Below, one piece after another: positions 35,056-46,159 of a DNA stretch of 64,000 nt. The DNA is from Patiria miniata (Eukaryota > Echinodermata > Asteroidea > Valvatida > Asterinidae). The position numbers and the translations under genes were made by a program. The stretch spans positions 10,539,746 through 10,603,745 of the forward strand of contig NW_024037075.1 in assembly GCF_015706575.1 (NCBI RefSeq). Reading direction: 5' to 3'. Under the pieces are notes generated by a model. It was not told the origin of the DNA. It ran no database searches and was given only the letters and a program-made list of their open reading frames with translations. Positions within the stretch are counted from its first letter, which is position 1. Each line of letters starts with the position of its first letter.

Positions 35056-36741
35056 CGAAAATAAAGATGGCGATCACCGCGGTGTACCGTGAAGGTGCAA
35101 GGCGCACTGACTCGCGCGCAGCCGGCACCACCCGTAAACCGCGCCCTAATTTCTACCCCAAGAAACTTTTCACAATTACAAAAAAGTGTGTCATTAGAGT
35201 TGAGAGAAGTCTGCGTTGGGTTCGAAAGTAATTTTGGAGTGATAAAAGACACCCTTGACTCAAATTTGGTCAAACCTAAATAAGGGTCCGAAACTGCAGC
35301 ATCGCCGCATTGGCGGCGGCATAGGCCTATTTTTTTGGAGTATATTGGAACGTCATTTTTTTGTGGTTTTCATTGAATTTTTTTAAACAATTAATCAAAA
35401 TAAATGCTGCACGATAAATGGACCTCCATTACGTCTTTGGATGCCTAAAAACAACCCTTAGAAAAAGAAGATTAAAACTCACTTCTTCTTTCGCAAGTTG
35501 TTAGCTGTTCCTCCGCCCGCCCGCGAATACATGAATGACGCTACAGACCACGTGTCGAGTCACGTCGAGGCAAATATAACTGGTTCCCGGCGCCCCATTA
35601 TCATCGTGGCAAAATTACATCTTGTAACGGGATGGAACCAGTTCGTAGTTAATATTTTTTGGCTGGTAAATCCATGGGGCTCCAACCTTTTTATTACAAA
35701 AAAGAAGACCCACGCCCCCCCCAACCCCCCCCCCTACCGCAGGCCCAAGCCTATTATCATTTTTAAATTGGGCAAATTTAAGTAAATACTTAGTAGATTA
35801 AATATGCAAGAATTACAGCTGAGGCCTCGTTTTCTTTTGGCAATTACGAAAGCCCTTTTTACGTTTAAATGCTAAGCTGGGACAAAACAACATATGGGGA
35901 CAATCTTTAAAATGACAACTTTTTAAAATGACAACTTTTTTCCCTAGAATAAAACACGTTACATAATTCGTGGTTGCCGGCAATGCCACCCGGAAGATAT
36001 ATATGTGAACATTGTTTTAAAGACTGGCCTAAATGGGTGAACTTTCACTAACAAACACATTATAACCACTCAAGAAATAAACGACTCAAAAACGGATTAA
36101 ACTGATTGCATTTAACCATGCACATTTATTAACATTTGGTAAAAATCTAACATTTCCTAAATTCCTTTTATAGGAATTTCTTAAATTCCTATAAAAATAC
36201 ATTTTTAGCAGAAATGTTGACATCTATTAGTGCTTCCATTTTATGTTAGATATTTTTTTCAGCCAAAATTAATTCGGAAACAAATGGTAGGAAGTTAAAG
36301 CCTTAATTTTGATCAAAATTTTGTATTGAAAAGGATTGCATGATCAGAAACATTTTGTCGGTGAAATGAAACAATTTTCAAAAATGATTTACAATCATTA
36401 TAATAATACATACAACTCAGTTGATTTGTTACATTGATTGAACATGTACCATGGTGAACAGTGGTTTTAATGTGTTAAGCCTATCAATTGAACTAAGACC
36501 TAAACTGTTACATAAAACTCGACGAACTATGGCAAGACAATCAACCATCAGAGTTATTCACAACAACGTTTACAGATCAGACATGAAACAGTCACATACA
36601 ATTATAACACATAGTGCATGAAACAGTAACCTACAATTATTACGTATTTTAAAGAAATATCACCTATTAATAGAATTTCGACATGAAACAGCCACATGCA
36701 ATTACGTGCATAAAGTTAAAGACATGAAACAGTTACTGATA
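35056..36741. other. Intergenic stretch, possible promoter-like start
   Basis: The first 200 bp are CpG-rich and include AAAGATGGCGATC, which resembles a YY1 site and also a good start context for a 66-codon ORF (35031-35231) with no recognisable family. The remainder is AT-rich; near 36580-36740 the phrase ACATGAAACAGTCACATACA recurs four times with changes. Confidence 0.35.
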
Positions 36742-37272
36742 TTAAAGGGAAAATACAACATTTGCAAACATCGAAGAATAAAACTACCAAGTTTTTACGA
36801 AATACCTTACTAGGATGTTGGTAAATGACAGTCTAAAGCATCCTGTAAAATTATGGCACCTGGTGTCAAGTCATTTTCAAGAAAATGGTATTTTTGTATA
36901 CATTTCCAACGGTGGTCAGCCGACCACCGTTGGAAAAACCTAACTATTTTTCAACTACTGCTCCTAATTTAAAAAATGCTTCAGTCCAAATGTTGTTTGC
37001 TATTGGTTACATGTTTATGAACGGGTGCAGGCCAGCTAGACTGGTTCCCTTACCTTACAATTTTCCGACATCTATAAATTGATCCATTTTATCTTTAGTG
37101 GAGTCAGGAAACCAGACTACTAAAACATTGTTGTTTTTCTTGATTTTTCCAGCATTTTCGAACACAAAACTTCAAACATGTCAGTTAAACAATATTTGAT
37201 ATATTATACTAACCCCTTAAATAGTTCATTTCTGAAAATTACAGCAAAAGCCAATGAAGTACATTCCCTTTA
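36742..37272 (+). mobile_element. TTAA-type MITE family B
   Basis: A near-full-length copy with TTAAAGGG and CCCTTTAA ends and the same central CAACGGTGGTCAGCCGACCA palindrome as the integrin-intron copies. Confidence 0.85.
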
Positions 37273-37464
37273 AAGGAGCTTTACAAACAAAAATTACACG
37301 AAACAGACATTCTTCAGTTAATTATTCGACATCAGTACAATATATTTGTTAACACTGATGGTAAGCAAATCTATATTTTGGAAAGAAAAAAAAACTTTGA
37401 AAATTGTGAGGTAAATTTTCTCAAACATCTGCATGCAAAATAAACACAGTTGTTCACTATGTTG

Positions 37465-37575
37465 TGTGACTGGATACATTTACAATTGTGTAGTTTGAGG
37501 CAGTGACATTTTTAAAGATACATTAAAAATGTTGCTGCCTCAAACCACACAATTCTAAATTGTCTTCACAGTCAA
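37465..37575. repeat. Long imperfect hairpin
   Basis: ACAATTGTGTAGTTTGAGGC (37482) pairs with GCCTCAAACCACACAATTCT (to 37556), and the stem continues on both sides to about 50 bp with an 8-nt loop. It could be a tiny foldback MITE or a small-RNA hairpin. Confidence 0.65.
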
Positions 37576-37809
37576 GATTTAGCCTTGATTCATGATCAAT
37601 ACATGTACATAATACATTAAACCACCCTGTAAGAAATGTTAAATGTTAACATTATTTCTATGTTCACAAATGTTAAGTAATATATACACATCTTGTCGAC
37701 ATTAGGTACTGATATTTTAACATGATAAATTTAAGAGTTAATTTCACATTCCTCCACTCTACTCCCCCTCCCCCCCCCCCAAAAAGCTTGAAGTTGAGTT
37801 AAGTTCACA

Positions 37810-37917
37810 AATATAAACACATATTACAGATGTTTGTCCAAATGTGTTTGTTTTTATAGTTTGCATTGCACACTTGGGCAAACACAAAAATTATCATCAT
37901 AAATGTGTTTATATTTA
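37810..37917. repeat. Imperfect hairpin
   Basis: AAATATAAACACATATT at left and AAATGTGTTTATATTT at right are inverted, with further partial pairing inside (GTTTGTCCAAATGTG region). It is less perfect than the hairpin at 37465-37575. Confidence 0.4.
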
Positions 37918-38026
37918 ACAGACTGATGTCATTGAGTTTATAAAGCAGCAATATGTAACAGCTGGAACGCATCTTCACAAAAAAACACCCCCCCCCCCCA
38001 ATAAAAATCCATAAATGAGCCTTGAC

Positions 38027-38531
38027 TTAAAGGGAATATACAACATTTGCTTTTGCTGCAATTTTCAGCAATAAATGGATTGGAGGATTAGAGTGCTTTA
38101 AGTAGCTTGTTTCACGTTTTGGGTTCGGAGATGCTGGAAAATCTAAGAAAACAACCATGTTCTTGAAGTCTGGTTCCCTGACCCCACTTAAGATAAGATT
38201 GAGACGTTGCAATTTATAGACTTTGGGGATTGTAAGGTAAGAGACATCAGTCTAGCAGGCTTGTACCCCTTCACAGATGTGTAATCAATTGCAAAGAAAA
38301 TGCGGAATGACTAAATATGAACAGTTTTAAAAAAAAAGCCAGTTTTCTCCAATGATGGTTGGCTGACCAACGTTGGAAAAATACAAGTTTTCTTGAAAGT
38401 GTTAGCACACGAGGAGCCAAGGTTTTACAGGATGCTTTAGATTGTCATCCCCTAACAATCCAGTAAGATATTTTGTTATAATTTCATCGTTTCGTTTTTT
38501 GATGTTTGCAAATGTTGTATCTTCCCTTTAA
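38027..38531 (-). mobile_element. TTAA-type MITE family B, minus strand
   Basis: Reads as the reverse complement of the other copies: TTAAAGGGAATATACAACAT at the left, then the TTTTGCTGCAATTTTC block that sits at the right in plus copies. It is more diverged than the plus-strand copies and lies only 755 bp from one of them. Confidence 0.8.
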
Positions 38532-39059
38532 GTAAAATCTAGGCTTGTGCAGTGGAGAGTGTGGTGTTCTGTGAGCAAATATGCACTGTACACTCAGACA
38601 TTAAATTAGTAATCAATTAAAATATACAATACACCAACTCAACAAAAACAGAATACGAAATCCAAAGAAAGGGATGAGCGTAAAATCTCTTTACAGTTGA
38701 AAGTCCAAATGCGAACCATATGTTACAAATAACCAAATAAATATTAGATTCAATAACGCTATAGTTTGTGCAATGCAATCAAACGGACCAACATATGTTT
38801 TAGTCGACAAAACAAAGAGGAAATACTATGAAATGTAGGATTCAGAAATGGAACTTTTTGAACAAATATACTTATTGTATCTGATAAAAAAACAGCTAAC
38901 ACACCCCCCACAAAAATTCCCTACACCGATGTATACATACGTGTGTCAGTATATGGGCAATTCTGAGGTTACTCATGTTACATTTGATGTACTTTTGAGT
39001 TTCCTTGGGCTGTAATTACCTTACTGAAAAGGTTTAATAACTGTTATCCCCATGGTAGT
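38532..39059. other. Intergenic stretch, nothing recognised
   Basis: AT-rich sequence with no supported gene or repeat. Confidence 0.4.
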
Positions 39060-39395
39060 CATCAAGACGTCATCAAAAATGCGTTTTTTTAAACACATAT
39101 AAGGGAAAGTCCGATCGTCATGAAACTTGGTGGATAGCTAGATAATGTAATTGGTATGCAAAATCCGAAATGACGTCACCATGATGTCATCGCATGATTT
39201 TTTTATGTTTTTTTTTTTAATATTTACAATTTCATTCCGCTTCCAAAAATGTAACACTTCCTTTCATTGGATTGACTTCAAGCTTGGTACAAACCAAGAC
39301 CACAATGCAAAAATGTGCATTGATAAGAGTTATCAAGATGACGTCATCGTAGGGCATGTGACGTCATCATAAAGGTGCATTTTTCAGAGTCTCAT
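39060..39395. mobile_element. TGACGTCA-rich repeat family D, copy 1
   Basis: It contains ATGACGTCACCATGATGTCA, a GAAACTTGGTGGATAGCTAG-type stretch and GTGACGTCATCATAAAGGTG. The inverse of the same order is found at 45230-45560, so it is a dispersed repeat. Confidence 0.6.
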
Positions 39396-39396
39396 A

Positions 39397-39552
39397 TAGA
39401 CCGCTTGCAGACGCGATCGATAATTGACGCGCGAGGGTGCACGACGCCATGTTATGGGACAAAATGTGCATGGATAGATATACGCCTGTCCCACAACATG
39501 GCGTCGCGCGCCTTCGCGTGTCGATTATCGAACGCATCTGCAAGCGTTCTAT
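39397..39552. mobile_element. 156-bp foldback element
   Basis: The arms ATAGACCGCTTGCAGACGCG and (inverted) ATAGAACGCTTGCAGATGCG continue for about 66 bp with a short loop. Its base composition is GC-richer than its flanks. Confidence 0.8.
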
Positions 39553-39689
39553 TGAGAAAACTATCAGTCAGAATGGGTCAAAATTGCGTATGAACTTAGT
39601 CCGATACGTATGTGGCATACAGGTACAATGTAATTTTACCCGAAGTCATGATAAAACATCATCATGTAATTTTATATCATGAAAAAAGT

Positions 39690-42600
39690 AAAACTGCTGC
39701 AAACTGCTTACTGACTGGATGGACCTGAAATATATAAATCTTAAAATTAATGTGGCCTGACGTTGCGAACCTAGCAAGTTCTTCTTCAAAGGCTAAAACA
39801 GAAATGACAGAGGTACATACATGAACAAGGGGGTGCACACAAACATGCAGGGCTGAAAGAAGAAACACAAAAGGAGGATTAGGTGGGAAAGATGCAGGGG
39901 AGGGTGGATGAGAGAACAAAACAAAGGAAGATGGCAAACCACAAGGGGTCTGGTGTAAACAGGGGAGGGACCAGAAAGGGGAAGGATCAAAGGTCACAGG
40001 GAGTGGGAACGGACAAAAGAGTGTGAGAGTGAAGGGATGATGGGGGGGGGGGGGGGGACAGTATTGAGGTGGAAAGGGATGAAAGATGGGGAAGATGTGT
40101 AAACACAAACAAGGAAGACCAGATGGATTATCTGTAACAGAGGACAATGGAGGAAGAAAAGGATTAATCATTTCCAAGTTGGATGTTGAGACCATGTGGT
40201 TGAATAGTTCGAAGACGATTCATCCACACCTTCTCTCTGCTGAGGCGAACTGACTCTTTGCGATGGCCAAGAGATTCAATGCCCTGCAAAATCATATCAG
40301 AAATGGAGTGGTTAGGCAGGTTGAAGTGATGACCAACAGGGGTGTCTAGTTTCTTGGTGTTGACCGTTGACCGATGGGCATAGAAACGCTTCTTGAGCGT
40401 ATTCTTAGTCTCACCTACATACTGCACTCCACAGACCCTGCAAGAAATGAGATATATGACATTAGAGGTGTTGCAAGTGATGTTACCAATGGTTCTGTGG
40501 GTAGTGACAGAAGAGTGGCCAGAAAAGGAGTCAGACTCCTGGATATGAATCTGGCAGACAACACATCTGGAACTGCACTTGAAAGTACCATGCTGGGTGG
40601 GAGGGGATGCATCTAAGGATGGGACTTCAGCTCGAACAATCAAGTCCCGTAGATTTCGAGGACGCCTGTAAGCCAATGTGGGGCCGTTGGGGATGGCGCG
40701 GGCAAGGCGATCTGAAGTATGGAGGATATGATGATTGTCATTAGTGATTTTGCGGAGGGGAGGGAGATTGGGGTGAAACGTGGTAACCAAGGGAATCATG
40801 GGTTTGGCCATGGCATCAGGGGCATATCCCGTGAGAGCTAGATTTCTGGGGATAGATTTAGCTCTGGCAATGGCACGATGAACTTGGCGAGAGCTGTGAC
40901 CCCTGGCCACCAAGTTGTTCCTCAGTATCTGTGTATGGCGGGAGAAATCGGAATCATTAGAACAAATTCTTCTGAGTCTAAGTGCCTGGCTAAACGCTAT
41001 GCCCGTTTTGCAGTGCCTGGGGTGACAGCTGGAGGAGTGGAGGTACTGGTGGGTGTCTGTGGGTTTGGAATACAGGTCAGTGGTTAGTGAGTTGCCTTGC
41101 TTGCGGACGGTGACATCCAGAAAGTGGGTTTGGTGAGCTGAGAACTCCGATGTAAATTTGATGGTTCTGTGGAAGGAATTGATGTGGTTAGTGAAGGTCA
41201 AGAGACTGTCCTCATCACTGGTCCAGATGAAGAAAACATCATCAATATATCTCCACCAGATCCAAGGGCGACATGGGGCTGAGGCAAGAATGCGTTCTTC
41301 GAGATCACCCATGAAGAGGCAAGCCATCGACGGGGCCATGCGAGTGCCCATTGCAGTGCCGTGTACCTGTAGCAAGTGTTCACCAAGGAAGGAAAAATTG
41401 TTCTTCGTTAGTATAAGTCTCATGAGGGTGCCAACATCACTGATGGGAGGAGTCGTGTGTCCTGCCTTGGCCAGAGCCAAGGAGCAAGCACGAACACCCT
41501 CCTCATGTGGGATGTTGGTGTACAGAGATGAGACGTCGAAAGTCCCAATGATGGCTGTGCTGGGAATCTGGTCCTTGATTCCTTCAAGCTTGCGTAGGAA
41601 GTCTGGGGTGTCGTGAATGTATGACGAAATCTGTGGGACAAGGGGTTTGAGAAAACTGTCAATGAACAGGGAGATGCGTTCCGTGGGTGAGCCATTACCG
41701 GAGATGATGGGTCTACCGGGGTTGCCAGCCTTGTGAATCTTGGGTAGAAGGTAAAATCTGGCAATCCTACAATCACAGGGAGAAAGAAATTTGTGAGCTT
41801 TCTTCGACAACTGGTCACGTGATCGCATATCGTCAAGTACCTGTTGTATATCTCGACAGAAAGTGCCTGTGGGGTCAGAGTCAAGGCGGGTATAGTTAGT
41901 GCGATTATCCAACTGGCGGTGGGCCTCATCAATGTACTTCTGACGATCCATGATGACCACAGCTGAACCTTTATCTGCTGGCTTGATGATGATGTCAGTG
42001 CGAGAGCGCAAGGAGTTGAGAGCCAGGCGCTCCTCTCTGGGGAGATTATCATGAGTCTTGTGGGAGAAGTTGTCCGGGTTAGTGACTTGGGAATTGATAC
42101 CTTGAACGTATGTCTCTATGGCTGGCACACGATTCTTGGGGGGTACCCATGAACTCTTGACTCGAAAAGGCTCTGGCTCACACGGTTCACTGTCCAGGAA
42201 AAACTCACGCAGACGGATTCTACGGTAGTATTCCGTGAGATCTTGGCTGAGCTGAACCTGGTTCACAGAACGGGGAGCAGGACAAAAATTGAGACCCTTG
42301 GAGAGAAGTTTGTGCTCTGCGTCAGATATTGATGATGAAGAAAGATTAACTACAATGTTGACAGGGGGTTCTGGCGGTGGCGTGGTAGATGGGGACCTAG
42401 GACGTCTGAAACGTCTGTGTCTGCGTTGCTGTTGCTTGGCAAGCAAGCCACCAATCTTCTTGTTTCTCCTGTTGAGTAGGACAGAGTCAAGGTTAGACAA
42501 ACCCCTTTCAATCTCATCATGGAAATTCCTGTACGTGGAGTCAGAACAACTGGATTTGAGTTGGGAGTCAAGGTGGGAAATATTCTGATGGAGGTCCTCA

Positions 42601-42900
42601 CGTGTAAATTGACACTGCTGAGAGAGAATATTGATGAGTTTAATAGAGGCACCACGTATAACTTGATTCCATCTCCTTTGAAGGTGTGGTGGGAGGTTTC
42701 CTAAGCAGGGAGTGTGAGACAGTTGCAAACCTTTGGGGATAAATCGAGAGAGGGAGTAAAAACTGTAGTTATCCTGATGGTAGGAAAAGCGTAAGGCCTT
42801 TTCCTTTGCCTTTCTGAGCTGTTGGAAAGTGCAAATGGTGTCACTCATATCAAAGTGCAAATGGTGTCGCTCATATCTGTAGAAAGGGAGATATCATAAA
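39690..42900 (-). mobile_element. Penelope-like retroelement, apparently intact ORF
   Basis: A single long frame encodes reverse transcriptase and a C-terminal GIY-YIG endonuclease, the signature of endonuclease-bearing Penelope-like elements. Downstream (lower coordinates) the minus strand has about 470 bp of 3' UTR with AAGAACTTGCTAGGTTCGCA followed by ACGTC, which resembles the GAAG...CGAAACG tail common at element ends. Near the ORF start, AAAGTGCAAATGGTGTC is duplicated in tandem (26-bp unit). I could not identify terminal repeats, so the outer limits are approximate. Confidence 0.85.
40164..42860 (-). CDS. Penelope-like reverse transcriptase with GIY-YIG endonuclease (898 aa)
   Basis: It copies element RNA at a nicked target and cuts DNA with its endonuclease. 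A basic, Arg-rich region lies at about 140-155. RT landmarks include KPADKGSAVV (293-302), PGRPIISG (381-388), FDVSSLYTNI (441-450, catalytic Asp 442), GTAMGTRMAP (501-510) and YIDD (538-541, the two catalytic Asp). A CxxxCxxC cluster (762-769) precedes VIYLISCRVCGVQYVG (801-816), the GIY-YIG core, with the downstream RFYAHR (825-830) and Glu 876. No stop or frameshift is seen across 898 codons, so this copy is young or under selection. The first ATG is used here; a second in-frame ATG at codon 5 is equally possible because the start lies in a short tandem duplication. It most resembles the Neptune/Poseidon type, by recall only. Confidence 0.93.
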   Translation of the reverse strand: MHFDMSDTICTFQQLRKAKEKALRFSYHQDNYSFYSLSRFIPKGLQLSHTPCLGNLPPHLQRRWNQVIRGASIKLINILSQQCQFTREDLHQNISHLDSQLKSSCSDSTYRNFHDEIERGLSNLDSVLLNRRNKKIGGLLAKQQQRRHRRFRRPRSPSTTPPPEPPVNIVVNLSSSSISDAEHKLLSKGLNFCPAPRSVNQVQLSQDLTEYYRRIRLREFFLDSEPCEPEPFRVKSSWVPPKNRVPAIETYVQGINSQVTNPDNFSHKTHDNLPREERLALNSLRSRTDIIIKPADKGSAVVIMDRQKYIDEAHRQLDNRTNYTRLDSDPTGTFCRDIQQVLDDMRSRDQLSKKAHKFLSPCDCRIARFYLLPKIHKAGNPGRPIISGNGSPTERISLFIDSFLKPLVPQISSYIHDTPDFLRKLEGIKDQIPSTAIIGTFDVSSLYTNIPHEEGVRACSLALAKAGHTTPPISDVGTLMRLILTKNNFSFLGEHLLQVHGTAMGTRMAPSMACLFMGDLEERILASAPCRPWIWWRYIDDVFFIWTSDEDSLLTFTNHINSFHRTIKFTSEFSAHQTHFLDVTVRKQGNSLTTDLYSKPTDTHQYLHSSSCHPRHCKTGIAFSQALRLRRICSNDSDFSRHTQILRNNLVARGHSSRQVHRAIARAKSIPRNLALTGYAPDAMAKPMIPLVTTFHPNLPPLRKITNDNHHILHTSDRLARAIPNGPTLAYRRPRNLRDLIVRAEVPSLDASPPTQHGTFKCSSRCVVCQIHIQESDSFSGHSSVTTHRTIGNITCNTSNVIYLISCRVCGVQYVGETKNTLKKRFYAHRSTVNTKKLDTPVGHHFNLPNHSISDMILQGIESLGHRKESVRLSREKVWMNRLRTIQPHGLNIQLGND

Positions 42901-43850
42901 TTTGAACACAAAGTTCATTTTTAAACGATTTTTAAGGCATGAAAATCTTTTGCGGATTCGAAAATTTTGACAATTTGGAAGAGTTCCAAACTTTTGTAAA
43001 ACTGGTGTACAATTTATTAAAGGAAAACTTGTTTTTGATTCTCACCTGACTCTTTTTAATTATTGTCTGCAAAATAACTACATGCGCTGTTTTTCAACAT
43101 TAACGGTACCGAGCAGTGTAAGCGCAGTCGCTTGCTCATACAAACACGTGAGCTTCCACATTTTGAATTCAGTCACATTATATATTCAGCATGTAAGCCT
43201 CTGTTAAAGGCTGAAAGGAATATTACAACTTTAAGTGCAAGTACGTATGTACATAGCTTACGTATAACTGCAGAAACTGTCGTCTTGAAAAAAGGACTAT
43301 GCACATGCATAGTGAGTGTTCATATCGGCACTTTATCTAGCACACTGCAGCCGTTGTAATTGTATTGAGCAACTTTTTTACTGCCAGGCCAAGTGCATAT
43401 TTCATGAGTTGTGACTGGTGAACATTGTAAACGGTGTATGGTATAAATATTCACATGATTGGGGGGCGATTCGCTTTACAGAATTTCATTCATTGATTGA
43501 CGATGTAATAAAACCCCCAAACAGGCATGACAAGCCCGAACTTTAAACACAAAGAAAATTAAATACCGTTTCTTTGATTCATTGTCAAAGAGACGACTTT
43601 TCGAATGCAGAGAGTACCGGTAAGTTTCTTAACACGTGAAATTTCTATCTGTATACAAATAACGGGTAGAGATTTCATTTATTTAATTTATGTGTTTTAG
43701 GACTACATGTACATGTACGAGGAACATCACAGGTGTTGATTAAAAAGGTTTAAATTAAATGTTCTCTTTTTGGAATACATAACTGTCTACATGGGGAAAA
43801 GTTCAAAGTCATTGCTGACTCAAGTCAGATTTACTTAGTAAGTCGATATG
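42901..43850. other. Flank of the Penelope-like element
   Basis: AT-rich, no gene recognised. Upstream regulatory DNA of the element may extend into it. Confidence 0.35.
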
Positions 43851-43851
43851 A

Positions 43852-44475
43852 AATCCTAAAAAAACAACACTTATTTTACATCCTTCAAGAAGCACGACAA
43901 ATTACACTAATTAAAAGACGCGTTTCACAGTGACGCATAAAAATGCACGCACACTGTGAATATCACATGTATGTAGCACACGTATGGGTGTACAACTGTA
44001 CATGTGTAGGACATGTGAAGTGCATACCAGTCCATGCATTTTCGAACAGTTAGAAAATCTGAAATCACATGAAAATAATATGTACATGTTCACTTACATT
44101 AAATTTGACATGTTGGTCTCAATTTGACGCATGAGGGGGTTCGTTATAGGTTGCATAGCTCATATCTTGACCGCACAGTTGTAGCGTGTGCAGTTCGCAG
44201 TACTCTACGGACAAGCTGGCCATAAACCTTTCTTGCAACTATGACTTTTTTAAAAACCAGTCGTGAATTTTGTCGCGTGTAACTATATAGTCTGATTTAC
44301 TTTAAGTCTGTATACATTAAAAAAAATTCCTAAAAAACACCCATTTATTTTACATGTTTCAAGAAACGCGACAAATTACACTTATTAAAAGACGCATTTC
44401 ACAGTGACGCATACATGTTGCACGTGTATGTGTGTACAAGTGTACATGTACATGTGTAGAACAAGTGGATACATG
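43852..44475. repeat. Direct repeat pair of about 160 bp
   Basis: 43852-44030 and 44322-44475 share CGACAAATTACACTWATTAA, AGACGCRTTTCACAGTGACG and a GTGTACAnnTGTACATGTG region in the same order. About 290 bp separates them. Confidence 0.7.
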
Positions 44476-44782
44476 CAATTTCCATTATCAACAATACTTC
44501 ACTGGGGGGTGGGGGCTATTCCATTATCAATAATGGGTAAATAAACAATATCACACTTTTCTTTCACATTACTATTATTGTCTGTCCACATGTAAAAAGA
44601 AATGTGCATTCAACCTGTGAGTGAAGCCATTGAATCGTGTGCGTTGTTTGCATGAGCAGTTCTCAAAAACGCTGCAAGCAACCAATAGCAGTGGTCAAGC
44701 AATTTGCCCCTCCCGAACAGGCACATTTTCAACTGGCCCTGCACTAGTCATTCAAAGTAAGCATAGTCATAGTCCTTATAGC

Positions 44783-45225
44783 AAAGTTGTGTCCCGAAGA
44801 GTGACGTCATGATTACGTCATCACGGGTCATGTGACGTCATCACAAACGTGCATATTTTGAAGTCCTACCGTATATCTACAGAACTGTCAGTCCGATTGG
44901 GTTGAAACTTGGTACGTGGGTAGACCGGGATGTGTTATAGATAAAAAAAAATTTTTTTTTTTTTTAATTTTGCATGTTGCGTTCGTGAGATATGGCTTAA
45001 AGGTCCAAAAATTTAAAAAAAATCATATAAAATCGTACAATGACATCATCATGACGTCACCTCAATTTTTACCTATAACACATCCCTGTCTATCTACGTA
45101 CCGCGTTTCAACCCAATCGGACTTACAGTTCTGTAGATATAGGACTTCAAAATATGCACGTTTGTGATGACGTCACTTGACCCATGATAACATAATCATG
45201 ACGTCACTCTTTGGGACACAACTTT
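44783..45225. mobile_element. Foldback element with arms of about 155 bp
   Basis: 44783-44940 and 45073-45225 are inverted: AAAGTTGTGTCCC against GGGACACAACTTT, and CCGATTGGGTTGAAAC against GTTTCAACCCAATCGG. TGACGTCATCA sites lie in both arms. The 132-bp centre includes GCGTTCGTGAGATATGGCTT, which is found again at about 45626. Confidence 0.85.
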
Positions 45226-45229
45226 AAAG

Positions 45230-45560
45230 TATGCACGTTTACAATGACGTCACATGTGTCATGATGATGCCATTGTAACAATTTGGTAGTGCTCATTATT
45301 TAATTGTGTTTTTAGTCTGTACCAAATTTGAAGCCAATCAGATTAATAAAAGTCTTACATTTTGTAAGCAGAATAAACTTGTAAATATTAAAAAAATCAT
45401 AACAAATAAATCGATGAAGTCATGGTGACGTCAATTCGGATTCTGCATACTAGTATCATTATCTAGCTCTCCACCAAGTTTCAAGACAATCAGACTTTTC
45501 CTTGCATGTGTTTTTAAAAATCGCATTTTTGATGATGTCATGATGACGTCACACATTTTC
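45230..45560. mobile_element. TGACGTCA-rich repeat family D, copy 2 (inverted)
   Basis: Inverse of 39060-39395: it shares TTTTGATGATGTCATGATGA, CTCCACCAAGTTTCAAGACA and a TTGGTACAAA-type stretch in reverse order. Confidence 0.6.
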
Positions 45561-45876
45561 CACAATTTTGTGCGTATACCTGTTACCTAACAAACCAAAT
45601 ACAAACAGAATTTTGAATTTTGCTTGCTGCGTTCGTGAGATATGGCTTAAAGGTACAGTTTTGCTTTATAGAATAAAAATTATGTATTTGCACCATACTG
45701 TGAAGAGGCATTAGCATAGTGTGCCCAGTTAACAACTTTTTTATTTTGCAAAGCAATTTGTTTTCACAAAAAAGTCCCATTTTGCAGTTCCAGAAACTTG
45801 GTCCCAAATTAATCTTCACACTTCTGGGTTAGCCCTTGTCAAACAAGCGATGAGACTAACCAACAAGCCAACCAAC

Positions 45877-46068
45877 CTGCTTCATCCATGAGTGAGCTGG
45901 GCATGCGCTCCAGGCCTTGCCTGATCTCCCGCTCATAAACTCGCAACGCCTCGTTGGATCCGTAGCCCCGATCGCGTGTGTCCTCCTCCGCGGATGAGGT
46001 GCTACATGTCGCGGTTGGCCGGGGCTGACGTGGTGGGGTGCATGCCGCAGTCAGGTAGTCAGCATGGC
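45877..46068 (-). CDS. Possible internal coding exon of an unidentified gene
   Basis: A GC-rich island on the minus strand reads through 64 codons, including AEEDTRDRGYGSNEALRVYE and REIRQGLERMPSSLMDEA. It is bounded by a CACAG acceptor and a GTTGGT donor. Composition and codon choice resemble the integrin exons and not the AT-rich surroundings. The tail half is charged and probably helical; the first half is Pro/Thr/Ser-rich. I do not recognise the family, and no sister exon was found in the window. The donor is weak, so the low-coordinate border is uncertain. Confidence 0.45.
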
Positions 46069-46159
46069 CTGTGCTCTCCAGAGTTCATGTTGCCATGCAA
46101 AAAGGCCGGTGGGTGTATTGAAGGCAAGATAAAGGCGGGATCTGCTGGTGCTCAATAAT

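Noticed and set aside
39677-40195. 172-codon frame 3' of the Penelope-like ORF
   Set aside because: Proline-rich translation of a purine-rich 3' UTR, with no conserved motif. It overlaps the end of the true ORF in another frame.
41420-42052. 210-codon frame inside the Penelope-like ORF
   Set aside because: Out-of-frame shadow of the reverse transcriptase.
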